Positions 54,889 through 63,324 are shown, numbered from the stretch's first letter. The stretch: 64,000 nt of DNA from Flavobacterium cellulosilyticum (GCF_004349355.1 NZ_SMFK01000003.1:186001-250000); one strand, 5' to 3'. The notes: a model not told the origin generated them from the sequence alone. Translations and numbers: made by a program.

Positions 54889-55065
54889 CTATTTCTTTCT
54901 AAATTTTGTTAATCCTTTTAAAATGAGCGAAACGATAAAACTAATAATCGCTCCCACGACCGCTAAGATAACTGTTTTTACAATGTCTTCAGAAACGATG
55001 TTGGGGACTACACTCAATAAAGTTCCAGATGCGGTTCCAATTTGTAGACTGTTATTTGATTCCAT
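54889..55065 (-). CDS. Small membrane protein, holin-like
   Basis: 58 residues from the ATG at 55065, which overlaps the last 14 bases of the upstream gene; an ATG at 55083 would add six residues. It has a Ser/Thr/Gly-rich start, one clear span (VKTVILAVVGAIISFIVSLIL) and a basic end (KGLTKFRKK). Size, span and charged tail fit a holin or a small anchor. It is the last gene of a three-gene minus-strand set with a DUF5675 protein, a pairing seen in phage-derived lysis modules. Confidence 0.5.
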   Translation of the reverse strand: MESNNSLQIGTASGTLLSVVPNIVSEDIVKTVILAVVGAIISFIVSLILKGLTKFRKK

Positions 55066-55330
55066 CTCTAGGTAAATTTTCATTGTATTTTCGCATTCGA
55101 TTTAAGAGATCCTCTTCCGCTTTCGCATCATCATCAACTGTCATTTGACTCACCGCAGAAAGCACACCTCCCGCAACGGCTAAATAACCTGCAACACTTA
55201 CAACAACGGTTGGTAAAACTACTGGTGCCGCAATCACGCTCCCACTTAACGCCAATAAGGCCAAACCAATACTTCGCAACATCCTGAAAAATTTCGGAGT
55301 GGGCGATTTTGTTCTTTCTACTACATTCAT
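55052..55330 (-). CDS. Small protein with two hydrophobic segments
   Basis: 92 residues: basic start (ERTKSPTPKFFRMLR), two hydrophobic segments (IGLALLALSGSVIAAPVVLP and VVVSVAGYLAVAGGVLSAVS) and an acidic tail (DDDAKAEEDLLNRMRKYNEN). Probably an inner-membrane hairpin protein. It overlaps the holin-like gene and lies 13 bases after the DUF5675 gene in the same direction. No family recognised. Confidence 0.5.
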   Translation of the reverse strand: MNVVERTKSPTPKFFRMLRSIGLALLALSGSVIAAPVVLPTVVVSVAGYLAVAGGVLSAVSQMTVDDDAKAEEDLLNRMRKYNENLPRDGIK

Positions 55331-55343
55331 AATTTATCTGCTT

Positions 55344-55775
55344 TTATTTAAGCCTGGTCATCCTGAGCGGAGTCGAAGGATTAGATTGGATCTTTATTTT
55401 CACTCCTTCGTTGTTTGCCAAAGCTTTATAAACAAGAGCTTTCAACTTCTCCAACGCTATTCGAGAGCCACTGCCCTTCCCTATTCTGGTATGATTGGTT
55501 ACGGGAGCGATACAGCCCACCAGTTCTTTTTTAGCATCATTAGCAGGATGGATTAATATAAAATCTCGACCTGGAACATTTTGTAAATGCAAATGCCATT
55601 TGAATTTTGGACTAAGCCGCTTCTGTAAAACATATTCTCCTTCGGGAATACAAGAAATTCGCCTTTGGTTTTGCAACCAGGGCAATTCGATGGTACAACA
55701 AACTAAAGTGCCGTTCCATTCCAAAGCTCCTTGTGTTCCCTTGGGAAAACAGGTCCTATTCAAGACCAAAACCAT
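55344..55775 (-). CDS. DUF5675 family protein with repeat-derived tail
   Basis: 143 residues. VLVLNRTCFPKGTQGALEWN, CCTIELPWLQNQRRISCIPEGEYVL, NVPGRDFILIHPANDA and LVGCIAPV are DUF5675 hallmarks; the CIPEG and IHPAN segments recall the active site of L,D-peptidase-like folds, though function is unproven. It appears in prophage and lysis gene sets. The final residues QSNPSTPLRMTRLK come from a dispersed repeat (55357-55380), so the native end was probably a little shorter. It starts at the boundary with the CopB pseudogene. Confidence 0.75.
   Translation of the reverse strand: MVLVLNRTCFPKGTQGALEWNGTLVCCTIELPWLQNQRRISCIPEGEYVLQKRLSPKFKWHLHLQNVPGRDFILIHPANDAKKELVGCIAPVTNHTRIGKGSGSRIALEKLKALVYKALANNEGVKIKIQSNPSTPLRMTRLK
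55357..55380. repeat. Dispersed repeat (HPERSRR type) inside a gene end
   Basis: GTCATCCTGAGCGGAGTCGA is the core of a short palindromic-type repeat widely scattered in Bacteroidota genomes, recognisable from its translation HPERSRR in one direction and SNPSTPLRMT in the other. Only one copy is in this window. It is read through as the last codons of the DUF5675 gene. Confidence 0.7.
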
Positions 55776-55776
55776 C

Positions 55777-56590
55777 TTACAGACCGCTTACCTGAACCGA
55801 TGCTAGTGGATTGGCAACCAAATTATAGCCAGCAGCCCATACCAAATTTTGAAACATTTTCCTATAAGTCGCTTTTCCAAATAAAATTGGCAATATCCTG
55901 AGGGTTACTATTTACCAAAATAACATCTGCCGTTTCGGCTACCACATCAGCACGGGAACCAACAGCAATCCCAACATTTGCTTGTGCCAATGCAGTAGCG
56001 TCATTTACACTATCACCTGTCATGTCTACAATTTTTTTTTAGATTGAGGTTCTTTTACAATTTCAACTTTTTGATGTGGGAGTACTTCTGAATAGTAACC
56101 GTCCAATCCCAATTTATCGCTTACTGCTTTAGTTGTTTTCTCATTATCTCCCGTAGCAATTACTACTTTGATATTATTCTTTTTGAAGACTTTTATAGCT
56201 TCATAAGATTTTGGTCGAATTTCCTCCGCAAGAGCAATATATCATGCCAATTGCCCGTCAATTAGTACAAAAACTACCGTTTCAGCGGCGTCACTATAGC
56301 CGCCCTGGGAAATAGTTATATTTTCATCCCTCAAATAGCCCAGACTAACCACTTTTATTTTTTTGTCTTCCACATCAGTCTTTACTCCTTTTCCTGTAAT
56401 GATTTTAAAATTTTCAGGCTTTGGAGTAATACCATTACCTTCTTTAACCTTTTTAATAACTCGAACAGCAATTGGGTGTTCAAAGCTTTACTCTAGGGCA
56501 CTCGCAAGTCTTAGTACTTCTTCATTGGTGTGTTTTTCTTCTGTAGATTCTATTCTTTTGACTCCAAAATCACCTATTGTCAATGTCCCC
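55777..56590 (-). pseudogene. copB: CopB-type P1B ATPase, broken at both ends
   Basis: Read on the minus strand from 56590: SGTLTIGDFG (from DKTGTLT), EEVLRLASALE-stop-SFEHPIAV (HP motif), GGYSDAAETVVFVLIDGQLA-stop-YIALAEEIRPKSYEAIKV, ATGDNEKTTKAVSDKLG, a frameshift in a T-run near 56035, TGDSVNDATALAQANVGIAV, ETADVILVNSNPQDIANF, another frameshift, then GKATYRKMFQNLVWAAGYN to NPLA. It lacks the membrane half with the metal site and diverges just before a stop at 55777. At least two in-frame stops and two frameshifts make it dead. Confidence 0.85.
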
Positions 56591-56681
56591 GATTAATTAT
56601 ACAAAGCTTAACCAGAATTATGTAACACAATAAAGTAGAATCAACACGATATTTATATGAGCAATTTAAAATAATAAAAAC

Positions 56682-57204
56682 ATGTTTTGTAATCGCGGCA
56701 AGGTAATGGTGAAGTCCGAGCTTGAAAAACTTGGACTTACTCCTGTATCTGTTGAAATTGGCGAAAGTACAATTCGAGAAGATTGCATATACAGTGTAAG
56801 AGAACAACTAAATATTAATCTAAACTCTTTAGGATTAGCAATTATAGATGATAGAAAAAGTCAAACCATTGAAAAAATAAAAATCATAATTATAGATTTG
56901 GTACATTATTCTGAAGTAGTGTTGAAAATAAATTTATCTAACCATATCAGCGATCAACTAAACCAGAATTACCATTATTTAAGCAATCTTCTTACTGAAG
57001 CAAACGAAATGACTATTGAGCATTATTTTATTACTCAAAAAAATAGAACGAGCCAAAGAATTATTAATATACAATGAACATTCCTTGAGTGAAATTGCCT
57101 ATCAACTAAATTATAGTAGCGTTGCTCATTTAAGTAAGCAGTTTAAAAAAGTAACAGGGTTAACTACTACTAGTTTTAAAAAAATAAAAATATCAAAAGT
57201 ATAA
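56682..57204 (+). pseudogene. AraC-family regulator with HMA-like N-terminus, frameshifted
   Basis: The first frame gives MFCNRGKVMVKSELEKLGL then VSVEIGESTIREDCIYSV and runs to EHYFITQK; a seven-A run near 57040 shifts the frame, and the AraC helix-turn-helix continues as IERAKELLIYNEHSLSEIAY, QLNYSSVAHLSKQFKKVTGL. Intact relatives in Flavobacteriia carry CxRC in the N-terminal metal-sensing loop; here it reads CNRG, so the second Cys is lost. It diverges from the CopB pseudogene, the normal neighbour of such regulators. Confidence 0.8.
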
Positions 57205-57491
57205 TACATCTGATAATCTGTAAATTATACTAAAATAACACAAAATTATACTAATTAAACAATTGTTAAATTTATAATTTTACATAGTAACAAAAATGTT
57301 TGTAGTAACCATATAAGTGCTAAATTATGAATATTTCAAAAGAATATATGGCTACTTTTTTAACGTGTCGTATTGTGTATAAAGGTTATTCCATATCAGT
57401 TATTGAAATCAATAGCAAAATTTTATCAAAATGTAAAACACAGTTGTCTTAATTATACTGGTAACAACAAAATATTAAGAATTAATTAAAA
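57205..57491. other. AT-rich intergenic stretch
   Basis: No gene recognised in these 287 bases. Confidence 0.4.
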
Positions 57492-57849
57492 GTAAGACAA
57501 ACAGTTTATATTGGTCTTATTCTTTTTTTTTCTTACTTGAAAGGAGACAAACCAATAAAAGGAACCAATTGCGAATTATACAAAGTAGCTATGTAAAAGT
57601 ATTTGGGTCGCGTACAATACGTAACTAATGGTTGGGATGCAATCAATTTTAATACTCATTTTTTTGACTACAAATTTTTGAAACCTGATAAATATCATCT
57701 TAGTTACCTGATATTCATCGTAAATTTGAATTAAAACAGAGAAGAAGTATTAATCAATACTATTAGCAAATTAAATTTTCATTATAACAAAAAAATCATT
57801 CTAAAAGGAATAAAAGTTATAAGAAAATATTTATTGCATACCATAGCAT
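57492..57849 (+). pseudogene. Unidentified decayed ORF
   Basis: One frame reads through with only two internal stops: a hydrophobic start (TVYIGLILFFSYLKGDKP), GTNCELYKVAM-stop-KYLGRVQYVTNGWDA, FFDYKFLKPDKYHLSYLIFI and, after another stop, NREEVLINTISKLNFHYNKK. Codon use and the leader look like a former secreted protein. I do not recognise the family. Confidence 0.35.
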
Positions 57850-57870
57850 AGAATCTAAAAACTATAATCA

Positions 57871-58085
57871 AGGTTACAAAAATTTCAAATAAACGGAATT
57901 AGCCGTGGTGGATGCATCACAAGTGTAAAAAGAACCTTGGAAGCAAACAAAAAATCGACAATGATGGGATTTCCATGGAACCAAAAGGAGCTTCAATAAT
58001 TACAACGACAGAACCCCTTTCAGTTACCGATTTACAAAAGCAACTCGATAGTCTCTCTGGCTATAATATAACAGAAATAAATTGA
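57871..58085 (+). pseudogene. HMA-domain copper chaperone remnant
   Basis: LQKFQINGISRGGCITSVKR then, after a frameshift in an A-run near 57950, KIDNDGISMEPKGASIITTT and VTDLQKQLDSLSGYNITEIN to a stop at 58083. Intact HMA proteins have CGGC here; this copy has RGGC (codon CGT for TGT), so the metal site is lost as well as the frame. It belongs with the dead regulator and ATPase to its left. Confidence 0.8.
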
Positions 58086-58152
58086 GACATTAATTTAAAA
58101 AATAAAAAAATGAAGTGGAAAGGATTTAATAATATTAAAAAAAAATGAAAAA

Positions 58153-58713
58153 ATGAAAAAAATTGTAAAAACACTACTGATTATCATCACACTAGGCTCA
58201 ATGATTAGCTGTAAATCAACATTTAATGCCTCTGAAACTATGGGTATTCAAGGCAACCGATCTGCTGTATATCAGGAAATAATTTCAAACCCAAACCAAT
58301 TCAAAGAATTTATTGATCTAGCAAATAAAGATGAAGAAGCAAATAAGATAATGATGCATAGTCATATGCAAATGATGGAATCTGGAAACATGAAAAAAAT
58401 GATGGAGAAAGATCCAGAAATGAAACAAAAGATGAAAACACATATGGCGAAAATGATGGAGGAAAATTCTGAAATGAAAGAAAAAATGCAGACGAAGATG
58501 CTAGATAAAATGATGGAAAGTTCAGAAGGAAGAATGATGTTGATGCATAAAATGCATGAAAACAAAGACATGCAAGGGGAAATGATGGAAAACCCAGCAA
58601 TGATGGAAATGATGATGGAAAAGATGCAGAAGAATCCAGATATGATGAAAATGATGATGGAAAAGATACAAGACAAGGACATGAAAGATAAAAAGCATTC
58701 CGACCATAAATAA
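58153..58713 (+). CDS. Met-rich lipoprotein
   Basis: 186 residues with a lipoprotein leader (TLGSMISC) and about 40 methionines, roughly one residue in five. The mature chain is a series of charged helices with M-M-E-K and K-M-M steps and a His/Lys end (KDKKHSDHK). Met-rich periplasmic proteins bind Cu(I) or Ag(I) through thioethers. The part before the repeats, GNRSAVYQEIISNPNQFKEF, matches SQARNEVYNEIYGNNDYMTEF of the second Met-rich lipoprotein at 59821, so they share an origin. Function is inferred from composition and neighbours. Confidence 0.65.
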   Translation: MKKIVKTLLIIITLGSMISCKSTFNASETMGIQGNRSAVYQEIISNPNQFKEFIDLANKDEEANKIMMHSHMQMMESGNMKKMMEKDPEMKQKMKTHMAKMMEENSEMKEKMQTKMLDKMMESSEGRMMLMHKMHENKDMQGEMMENPAMMEMMMEKMQKNPDMMKMMMEKIQDKDMKDKKHSDHK

Positions 58714-58776
58714 TTCCATTAAGGAATACTTTATTTCAAAATTCATACACCAATAGTAATAAAAATATTTAAAATC

Positions 58777-59031
58777 ATGAAACAAACATACAAAATCAAC
58801 GGCATGTCTTGCGGAAGTTGCAAGCAAACAGTAGAAAAAGCTTTGCAAGAAGTAACAGGGGTCAGCTCGGTGCAGGTAAGTATGAATCCACCAGAAGCAA
58901 TTGTTGAAAAAGCGGATTCAGTTACTTTAAATCAACTAAATGCTGCTTTATCAAAAGCGGGTAATTACAGCATTGGTGAAGAAGAACCTTCATCAACTCA
59001 AAAAAACAAGGGTGGATGTTGTTGTGGATAG
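58777..59031 (+). CDS. HMA-domain metallochaperone with Cys-rich tail
   Basis: 84 residues, cytoplasmic. INGMSCGSCKQTVEKALQEV has the intact MxCxxC Cu(I) site of CopZ-like chaperones, followed by VSSVQVSMNPPEAIVE. The C-terminal tail KNKGGCCCG adds three cysteines, possibly a second soft-metal site. It is the intact counterpart of the HMA pseudogene at 57871. It would pass Cu(I) to an ATPase, but no intact copper ATPase gene is in the window. Confidence 0.85.
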   Translation: MKQTYKINGMSCGSCKQTVEKALQEVTGVSSVQVSMNPPEAIVEKADSVTLNQLNAALSKAGNYSIGEEEPSSTQKNKGGCCCG

Positions 59032-59070
59032 GGTTTAAAACCTTATTAAACATAAATAGAAAACGGATAG

Positions 59071-59161
59071 TTGATGTTGTAATCGATACATAATTAAAAA
59101 CTACTTGATCCGTTGCAATTGCTTCTCGATATAGTCAAGGTGTATAAGATTACAACATTAA
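59071..59161. repeat. Long-armed inverted repeat between genes
   Basis: ATGTTGTAATC (59074-59084) and GATTACAACAT (59148-59158) pair perfectly and extend to 14 bp with one G-T pair, enclosing 63 bases. There is no T-run. It may be a small mobile repeat or structured RNA between the HMA chaperone and the decayed SHOCT gene. Confidence 0.5.
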
Positions 59162-59196
59162 ACTAAATAAAAAATAATTTCTAAAATTAAAAAAAT

Positions 59197-59352
59197 ATGA
59201 TGATGTGGCTGTGGATACTAATACCTGTTGTACTTGTATTAGTCTTTTTTAAAAACAAAGGACAAAATAAATAAAATACCATAAAGATGGAAAATCCTGT
59301 GGATATTCTAGTCAACCGATTCACGAAGAGCGAATTGTCCAATGAGGAATAG
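59197..59352 (+). pseudogene. SHOCT membrane protein, broken by stop codons
   Basis: Reads MMMWLWILIPVVLVLVFF then KNKGQNK-stop-NTIKMENPVDILVNRFTK and SELSNEE-stop, all in one frame. A membrane span followed by a SHOCT motif matches the layout of the intact gene at 60318, but TAA splits it and TAG ends it before the last helix. The first 25 codons could still be translated as a small membrane peptide. Confidence 0.65.
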
Positions 59353-59390
59353 GTATAAAAAACGGATGTCAAATTCAAAAAATAAAATTT

Positions 59391-59777
59391 ATGAGCTATT
59401 ATTTTAACAAAACAATCAAGGGGACTTTTGAAGAGGTTATCGACAAAGTTACTATAGGATTGAAAGAGGAAGGTTTTGGAATACTCACAGAAATTGATGT
59501 GACAGCAACCTTAAAGGAAAAGCTGGATGTAAACTTTAAAAAGTATAAGATACTTGGAGCTTGTAATCCACCCTATGCATATCAAGCTTTGCAAGCAGAA
59601 GATAAAATTGGGGTTATGCTACCCTGCAATGTCATAGTTCAGGAAATCGAAGTTGGAGTTATTGAAGTAGCCGCGGTAAATCCTATGGCATCAATGAAGG
59701 CTGTGGAAAATGAAAAATTGAATAAAGTGGCAGAAGAAATTACAGTTAAGTTAGAAAAAATCATCAAAAAACTTTAA
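59391..59777 (+). CDS. DUF302 family protein
   Basis: 128 residues, no signal peptide. TFEEVIDKVTIGLKEEGFGILTEIDV, LGACNPPYAYQALQAED, IGVMLPCNVIVQE and the C-terminal helix match DUF302, a small alpha/beta fold of unknown function common in metal and sulfur stress loci. The conserved CNPP and LPCN cysteines are present and might bind metal or be redox active, which is inference. The Met-rich lipoprotein gene follows. Confidence 0.85.
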   Translation: MSYYFNKTIKGTFEEVIDKVTIGLKEEGFGILTEIDVTATLKEKLDVNFKKYKILGACNPPYAYQALQAEDKIGVMLPCNVIVQEIEVGVIEVAAVNPMASMKAVENEKLNKVAEEITVKLEKIIKKL

Positions 59778-59820
59778 ATAGAAACAGATGAATAAAGTAG
59801 TAACAAATAAATTAAATAAT

Positions 59821-60261
59821 ATGAAAACAATAGCAATTTTAATTATTGGATTATTAACATTAAGCAGTTGTAATCCAAAAACTGATTCGAAATCCATGCT
59901 CGAAAATTCACAAGCAAGAAATGAAGTTTACAATGAAATTTATGGCAATAACGATTATATGACGGAATTCATGGACAAAATGCAAAGTAGCAATCAAGGC
60001 ATGCAAATGATGCAGGGAAATCAAAAAATGATGGGTTCTATGATGCAAGGTCAAGGAATGCAAATGATGATGAAAGATAGTACCATGATGACACAAATGA
60101 TGTCAGAAATGATGAAGGATGGTAAAATGATGGGCTCGATGATGCAAATGATGCAACAAAATGGTATGATGAGCAATGATTGTATGCAGTCCTCAATGAA
60201 AATGATGAACGAGAAGGGAATGAAAATGAATGAAAATGGAATGCTGATGAATAATAAATAA
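59821..60261 (+). CDS. Met-rich lipoprotein, second
   Basis: 146 residues from the ATG at 59821; an in-frame ATG at 59788 would put eleven polar residues before the lipoprotein leader (LLTLSSC). About 38 methionines, one residue in four, mostly as MM pairs with Gln, Gly and Ser (QMMQGNQKMMGSMMQ), plus one cysteine (NDCMQ). Expected to bind Cu(I)/Ag(I) in the periplasm. Related at its start to the protein at 58153. Likely co-transcribed with DUF302 and SHOCT genes. Confidence 0.65.
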   Translation: MKTIAILIIGLLTLSSCNPKTDSKSMLENSQARNEVYNEIYGNNDYMTEFMDKMQSSNQGMQMMQGNQKMMGSMMQGQGMQMMMKDSTMMTQMMSEMMKDGKMMGSMMQMMQQNGMMSNDCMQSSMKMMNEKGMKMNENGMLMNNK

Positions 60262-60317
60262 AACGCTTACAAGAAGAATATTATTCAATATTGAAAATTA
60301 ATTTAAAACTAAAAATT

Positions 60318-60536
60318 ATGCATGATTATAGCGCACATTACGGAGGAATGCACCTGATATGGTGGATTATATGGATGTTTTTTTTAGTCTGGATTTTCTT
60401 TGTTCCAGCGGATATACCCTATCAAAAATCGAAGAAGGAAAGCCCACTAGACATTTTGAAAAGGCGTTTTGCAAATGGTGAACTATCTAAAGAAGAATTT
60501 CAAGAATCAAAAAAGATTTTAGACGCTAACAATTAA
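60318..60536 (+). CDS. SHOCT domain membrane protein
   Basis: 72 residues from the ATG at 60318 (a TTG at 60291 would add nine residues with no clear role). MHDYSAHYGGMHLIWWIIWM begins with His/Met and leads into one span, then SPLDILKRRFANGELSKEEF, the SHOCT motif of two short helices. SHOCT proteins are thought to aid oligomerisation at the membrane. Two dead copies are in the window (21838 and 59197). It is next to copper-type genes, and the periplasmic His/Met start may bind metal. Confidence 0.75.
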   Translation: MHDYSAHYGGMHLIWWIIWMFFLVWIFFVPADIPYQKSKKESPLDILKRRFANGELSKEEFQESKKILDANN

Positions 60537-60553
60537 TTAAAAGCCTTAAAATT

Positions 60554-60856
60554 ATGTTTCGATTAAATGTTAAAAAAATGGGGTTTGCAACCGGATTAAC
60601 GGGAACACTACTTTATTTGGGCTGTATGCTTGTCATGATAACTGTAGGAAAAGAAGGAAGCGTCAAGTTTTTCAACAACCTTTTACACGGTTTGGATACT
60701 TCCAGTATTATAAGAATGGATGTACCGCTTTTAGAAGCATTCTTTGGTATTATTCAAACATTTATTTTAGGTTGGCTTATAGGTGCTTCCGTTGCCGTTA
60801 TCTATAATGCACAGATTAATATAAAAAATCAGGAAATTAATTTAACACCTACGTGA
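60554..60856 (+). CDS. DUF5676 family membrane protein
   Basis: 100 residues, two spans. GFATGLTGTLLYLGCMLVMI, VKFFNNLLHGLDTSSIIRMD and FILGWLIGASVAVIYN match the DUF5676 pattern, often found beside SHOCT and heavy-metal genes. Function unknown. It starts 17 bases after the SHOCT gene, so the two are probably co-translated. Confidence 0.8.
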   Translation: MFRLNVKKMGFATGLTGTLLYLGCMLVMITVGKEGSVKFFNNLLHGLDTSSIIRMDVPLLEAFFGIIQTFILGWLIGASVAVIYNAQINIKNQEINLTPT

Positions 60857-60937
60857 TTAGTTTGATTTATAACATTACTAAAGCTTTTAATAAGTCATTA
60901 AGCATGATAGTAAATCACAAAAAGAAATAGTTTATAT

Positions 60938-62278
60938 ATGAAAAACACCACAGTCCAAAACAATAAGCTTTCGCTAGTAGGTTCAATATCTCTTGGCACG
61001 GGTGCAATGATAGGTGCGGGAATATTTGTCCTTATGGGGCAAATGGCAGAGTTGGTGGGAGATTTATTTCCAATTGTTTTTATAGCAGGTGCCGTTGTCG
61101 TGGGTTTCAGTGCCTATTCTTATGTAAAGTTTTCAAATGCTTTTCCTTCCTCAGGTGGTGTAGTTAAATTTTTAAATAAATCCTATGGACCAGGAACTAC
61201 AACAGGTGTGTTTTCTTTACTGATGTATGTTTCAATGGTGGTTTCTCAGAGTTTGGTAGCAGGTACTTTCGCAGCTTATACACTTCGATTATTTCCAGAA
61301 CGTTTTGCTGGTTATGCTACTATTCTTGGCATTCTACTTTTGGTTACGGTATATATCGTGAATATTTTAGGTAATAAAGTCATTGGAACAACAGCAACCT
61401 TTACTGCAGTCATAAAAGTGCTTGGTATTGCATTGCTCGCAATTGCTGGTCTATTAGTTTCTGGATTTGCAAATATTACTGGAAATTATATCCCAAAGAA
61501 CACCGAGGCTCTGCCACAGGGAGTTGGCTTTGTTGCTGCATTGGCATTGGCAATACTAGCTTTTAAAGGGTTCACTACTATTACAAATCAAGGGGGAGAT
61601 ATTAAAGACCCCCATAAAAATCTAGGCCGCTCTATTGTTTCTTCTATTGTTATCTGTACTTTGATTTATGTAGCACTTGCTCTTGCTGTTGCAGGAGGAT
61701 TGAGCATACCGGAAATAATTAAAGCTAAAGATTATGCATTAGCAGCCGCTGCAAAACCAATATTCGGGGAATGGGGTTCTTGGATTACCATAGCAATCGC
61801 AATCGTTGCCACTTTTTCAGGTGTAATAGCTAGTGTATTTTCGGCCTCTCGCCTATTGGAGATGTTGAGTAATATGAAACAGGTACCATCCTTAAATAAA
61901 ATAGGTAACTTCAAAAACCCCGCACTCCTATTCACGGTTTCCCTTGCTATTTTACTGACTATGTTGTTCGATTTGACAAGAATCGCTTCTATTGGAGTTA
62001 TTTTTTATCTTATTATGGATATTGCTATTCATTGGGGCCTTTTTCGTCACCTTAAAAAGGAAGTAGATTTCCATCCAATTATACCCTTAATAGCAATTAT
62101 TATGGACGCAGTGGTTCTTTCAGCTTTCCTTTATGTAAAATACATTAACGATCCTTTAGTAATTATAGTCGCTGCAATCGGAATTATATTAATACTTATC
62201 TCAGAACGTTTTTTTATGATTTCACACACAGATGATGATGGGAACATGCCAATGGGAATGGAAACTAATAAAACATAA
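60938..62278 (+). CDS. APC family amino acid permease
   Basis: 446 residues, about twelve spans. SLGTGAMIGAGIFVLMGQMA is the first-helix substrate signature, AFKGFTTITNQGGDIKDPHK the conserved loop after TM6, and FSASRLLEMLSNMKQVP near TM8. Amino-acid:proton symport in the inner membrane is likely; substrate unknown. The C-terminus HTDDDGNMPMGMETNKT is Met/Asp-rich. It lies between the DUF5676 gene and the GAPDH gene in the same direction. Confidence 0.85.
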   Translation: MKNTTVQNNKLSLVGSISLGTGAMIGAGIFVLMGQMAELVGDLFPIVFIAGAVVVGFSAYSYVKFSNAFPSSGGVVKFLNKSYGPGTTTGVFSLLMYVSMVVSQSLVAGTFAAYTLRLFPERFAGYATILGILLLVTVYIVNILGNKVIGTTATFTAVIKVLGIALLAIAGLLVSGFANITGNYIPKNTEALPQGVGFVAALALAILAFKGFTTITNQGGDIKDPHKNLGRSIVSSIVICTLIYVALALAVAGGLSIPEIIKAKDYALAAAAKPIFGEWGSWITIAIAIVATFSGVIASVFSASRLLEMLSNMKQVPSLNKIGNFKNPALLFTVSLAILLTMLFDLTRIASIGVIFYLIMDIAIHWGLFRHLKKEVDFHPIIPLIAIIMDAVVLSAFLYVKYINDPLVIIVAAIGIILILISERFFMISHTDDDGNMPMGMETNKT

Positions 62279-62299
62279 TTAATTTAAAAATAAAATTAT

Positions 62300-63313
62300 A
62301 TGAAAAATATTGCAGTTATAGGCTACGGAGTAATCGGAAAAAGAGTGGCTGATGCTATTAATAAACAAGACGATTTGAAACTAGTAGGAGTCTGTGATGT
62401 TATCAGCGATTGGCGCATTCAAAACGCTGTTAGAAAAGAGTACAATATCTATGCAGCAACACCCGAAGCCGAAAAAGAAATGAAAATTGCAAATATTCCA
62501 TTAAAAGGAAGTATGCAAGAACTTTTAAAGAAGGTAGATTTAGTAGTGGATTGTACCCCGAAAAATATAGCTGCTCAAAATATAAAAATGTATAAAGAAA
62601 TAGGTATTAAATTTATAGTTCAAGGTGGTGAAAAACACGAAACTACTGGTCATTCCTTTAGTGCCGAAAACAATTACAAATCAGCAATAAATTTAAACGC
62701 TACAAGAGTAGTTTCTTGCAACACCACTTCTATTTTAAGAACATTGACTGCCTTAAAAAATGCTGGATTATTAGAATATGCTAGAGGAACACTTTTAAGA
62801 AGAGCTACAGACCCATGGGAAAGTCATTTAGGTGGTATTATGAACACTATGGTACCAGAAAGAGATATACCGAGCCACCAAGGTCCCGACGCCCAAAGTG
62901 TTGACCCTGATTTAAACGTTATTACTTCTGCAGTAAAAGTACCCGAAACCTTGAGCCACATGCATTATTGGAATGTAAAATTAAAAAAGAAGACCACAAA
63001 AGAAGAAGTGCTGAATGCTTTTAAAACGTCAAGCCGCATCAAACTAATTCATTACGACCAAGGTTTAGTTTCAAACAATACCATTAAGGAAATGTTTCTA
63101 GACATGGGACGTCCGTGGGGCGATATGTATGAAGTGGCACTATGGGAAGATATGCTGAAAGTTGTGGGCGATGAATTATTCTATGCCTATGTGGTGGACA
63201 ACCAAGCTATTGTCATACCTGAAACTATCGATGCCATTAGAGCACTTACAGGAATTGAAATGGATGCGGATAAATCCATTGCTAAAACAAATGAAAGTTT
63301 AGGAATTCATTAA
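62300..63313 (+). CDS. Type II (archaeal-type) glyceraldehyde-3-phosphate dehydrogenase
   Basis: 337 residues. The NAD(P) fold opens with [17 protein letters not shown]; the active-site cysteine is in SCNTTSI (C140), and [20 protein letters not shown] and [11 protein letters not shown] follow as in archaeal enzymes. It converts glyceraldehyde 3-phosphate with phosphate and NAD(P) to 1,3-bisphosphoglycerate. This isozyme is unrelated in sequence detail to the usual bacterial GapA and is uncommon in bacteria. It is followed 11 bases later by a class I aldolase, the previous step in glycolysis, suggesting a small pathway cassette. Confidence 0.88.
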   Translation: MKNIAVIGYGVIGKRVADAINKQDDLKLVGVCDVISDWRIQNAVRKEYNIYAATPEAEKEMKIANIPLKGSMQELLKKVDLVVDCTPKNIAAQNIKMYKEIGIKFIVQGGEKHETTGHSFSAENNYKSAINLNATRVVSCNTTSILRTLTALKNAGLLEYARGTLLRRATDPWESHLGGIMNTMVPERDIPSHQGPDAQSVDPDLNVITSAVKVPETLSHMHYWNVKLKKKTTKEEVLNAFKTSSRIKLIHYDQGLVSNNTIKEMFLDMGRPWGDMYEVALWEDMLKVVGDELFYAYVVDNQAIVIPETIDAIRALTGIEMDADKSIAKTNESLGIH

Positions 63314-63324
63314 ATCTTTTTAAA

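Noticed and set aside
56363..56596. 77-codon plus-strand frame over the CopB pseudogene
   Set aside because: The minus strand carries recognisable ATPase motifs; this is their shadow.
58310..58848. Three minus-strand frames opposite the Met-rich lipoprotein
   Set aside because: ATG-rich DNA reads as CAT/His and Ile/Phe on the other strand, giving false open frames.
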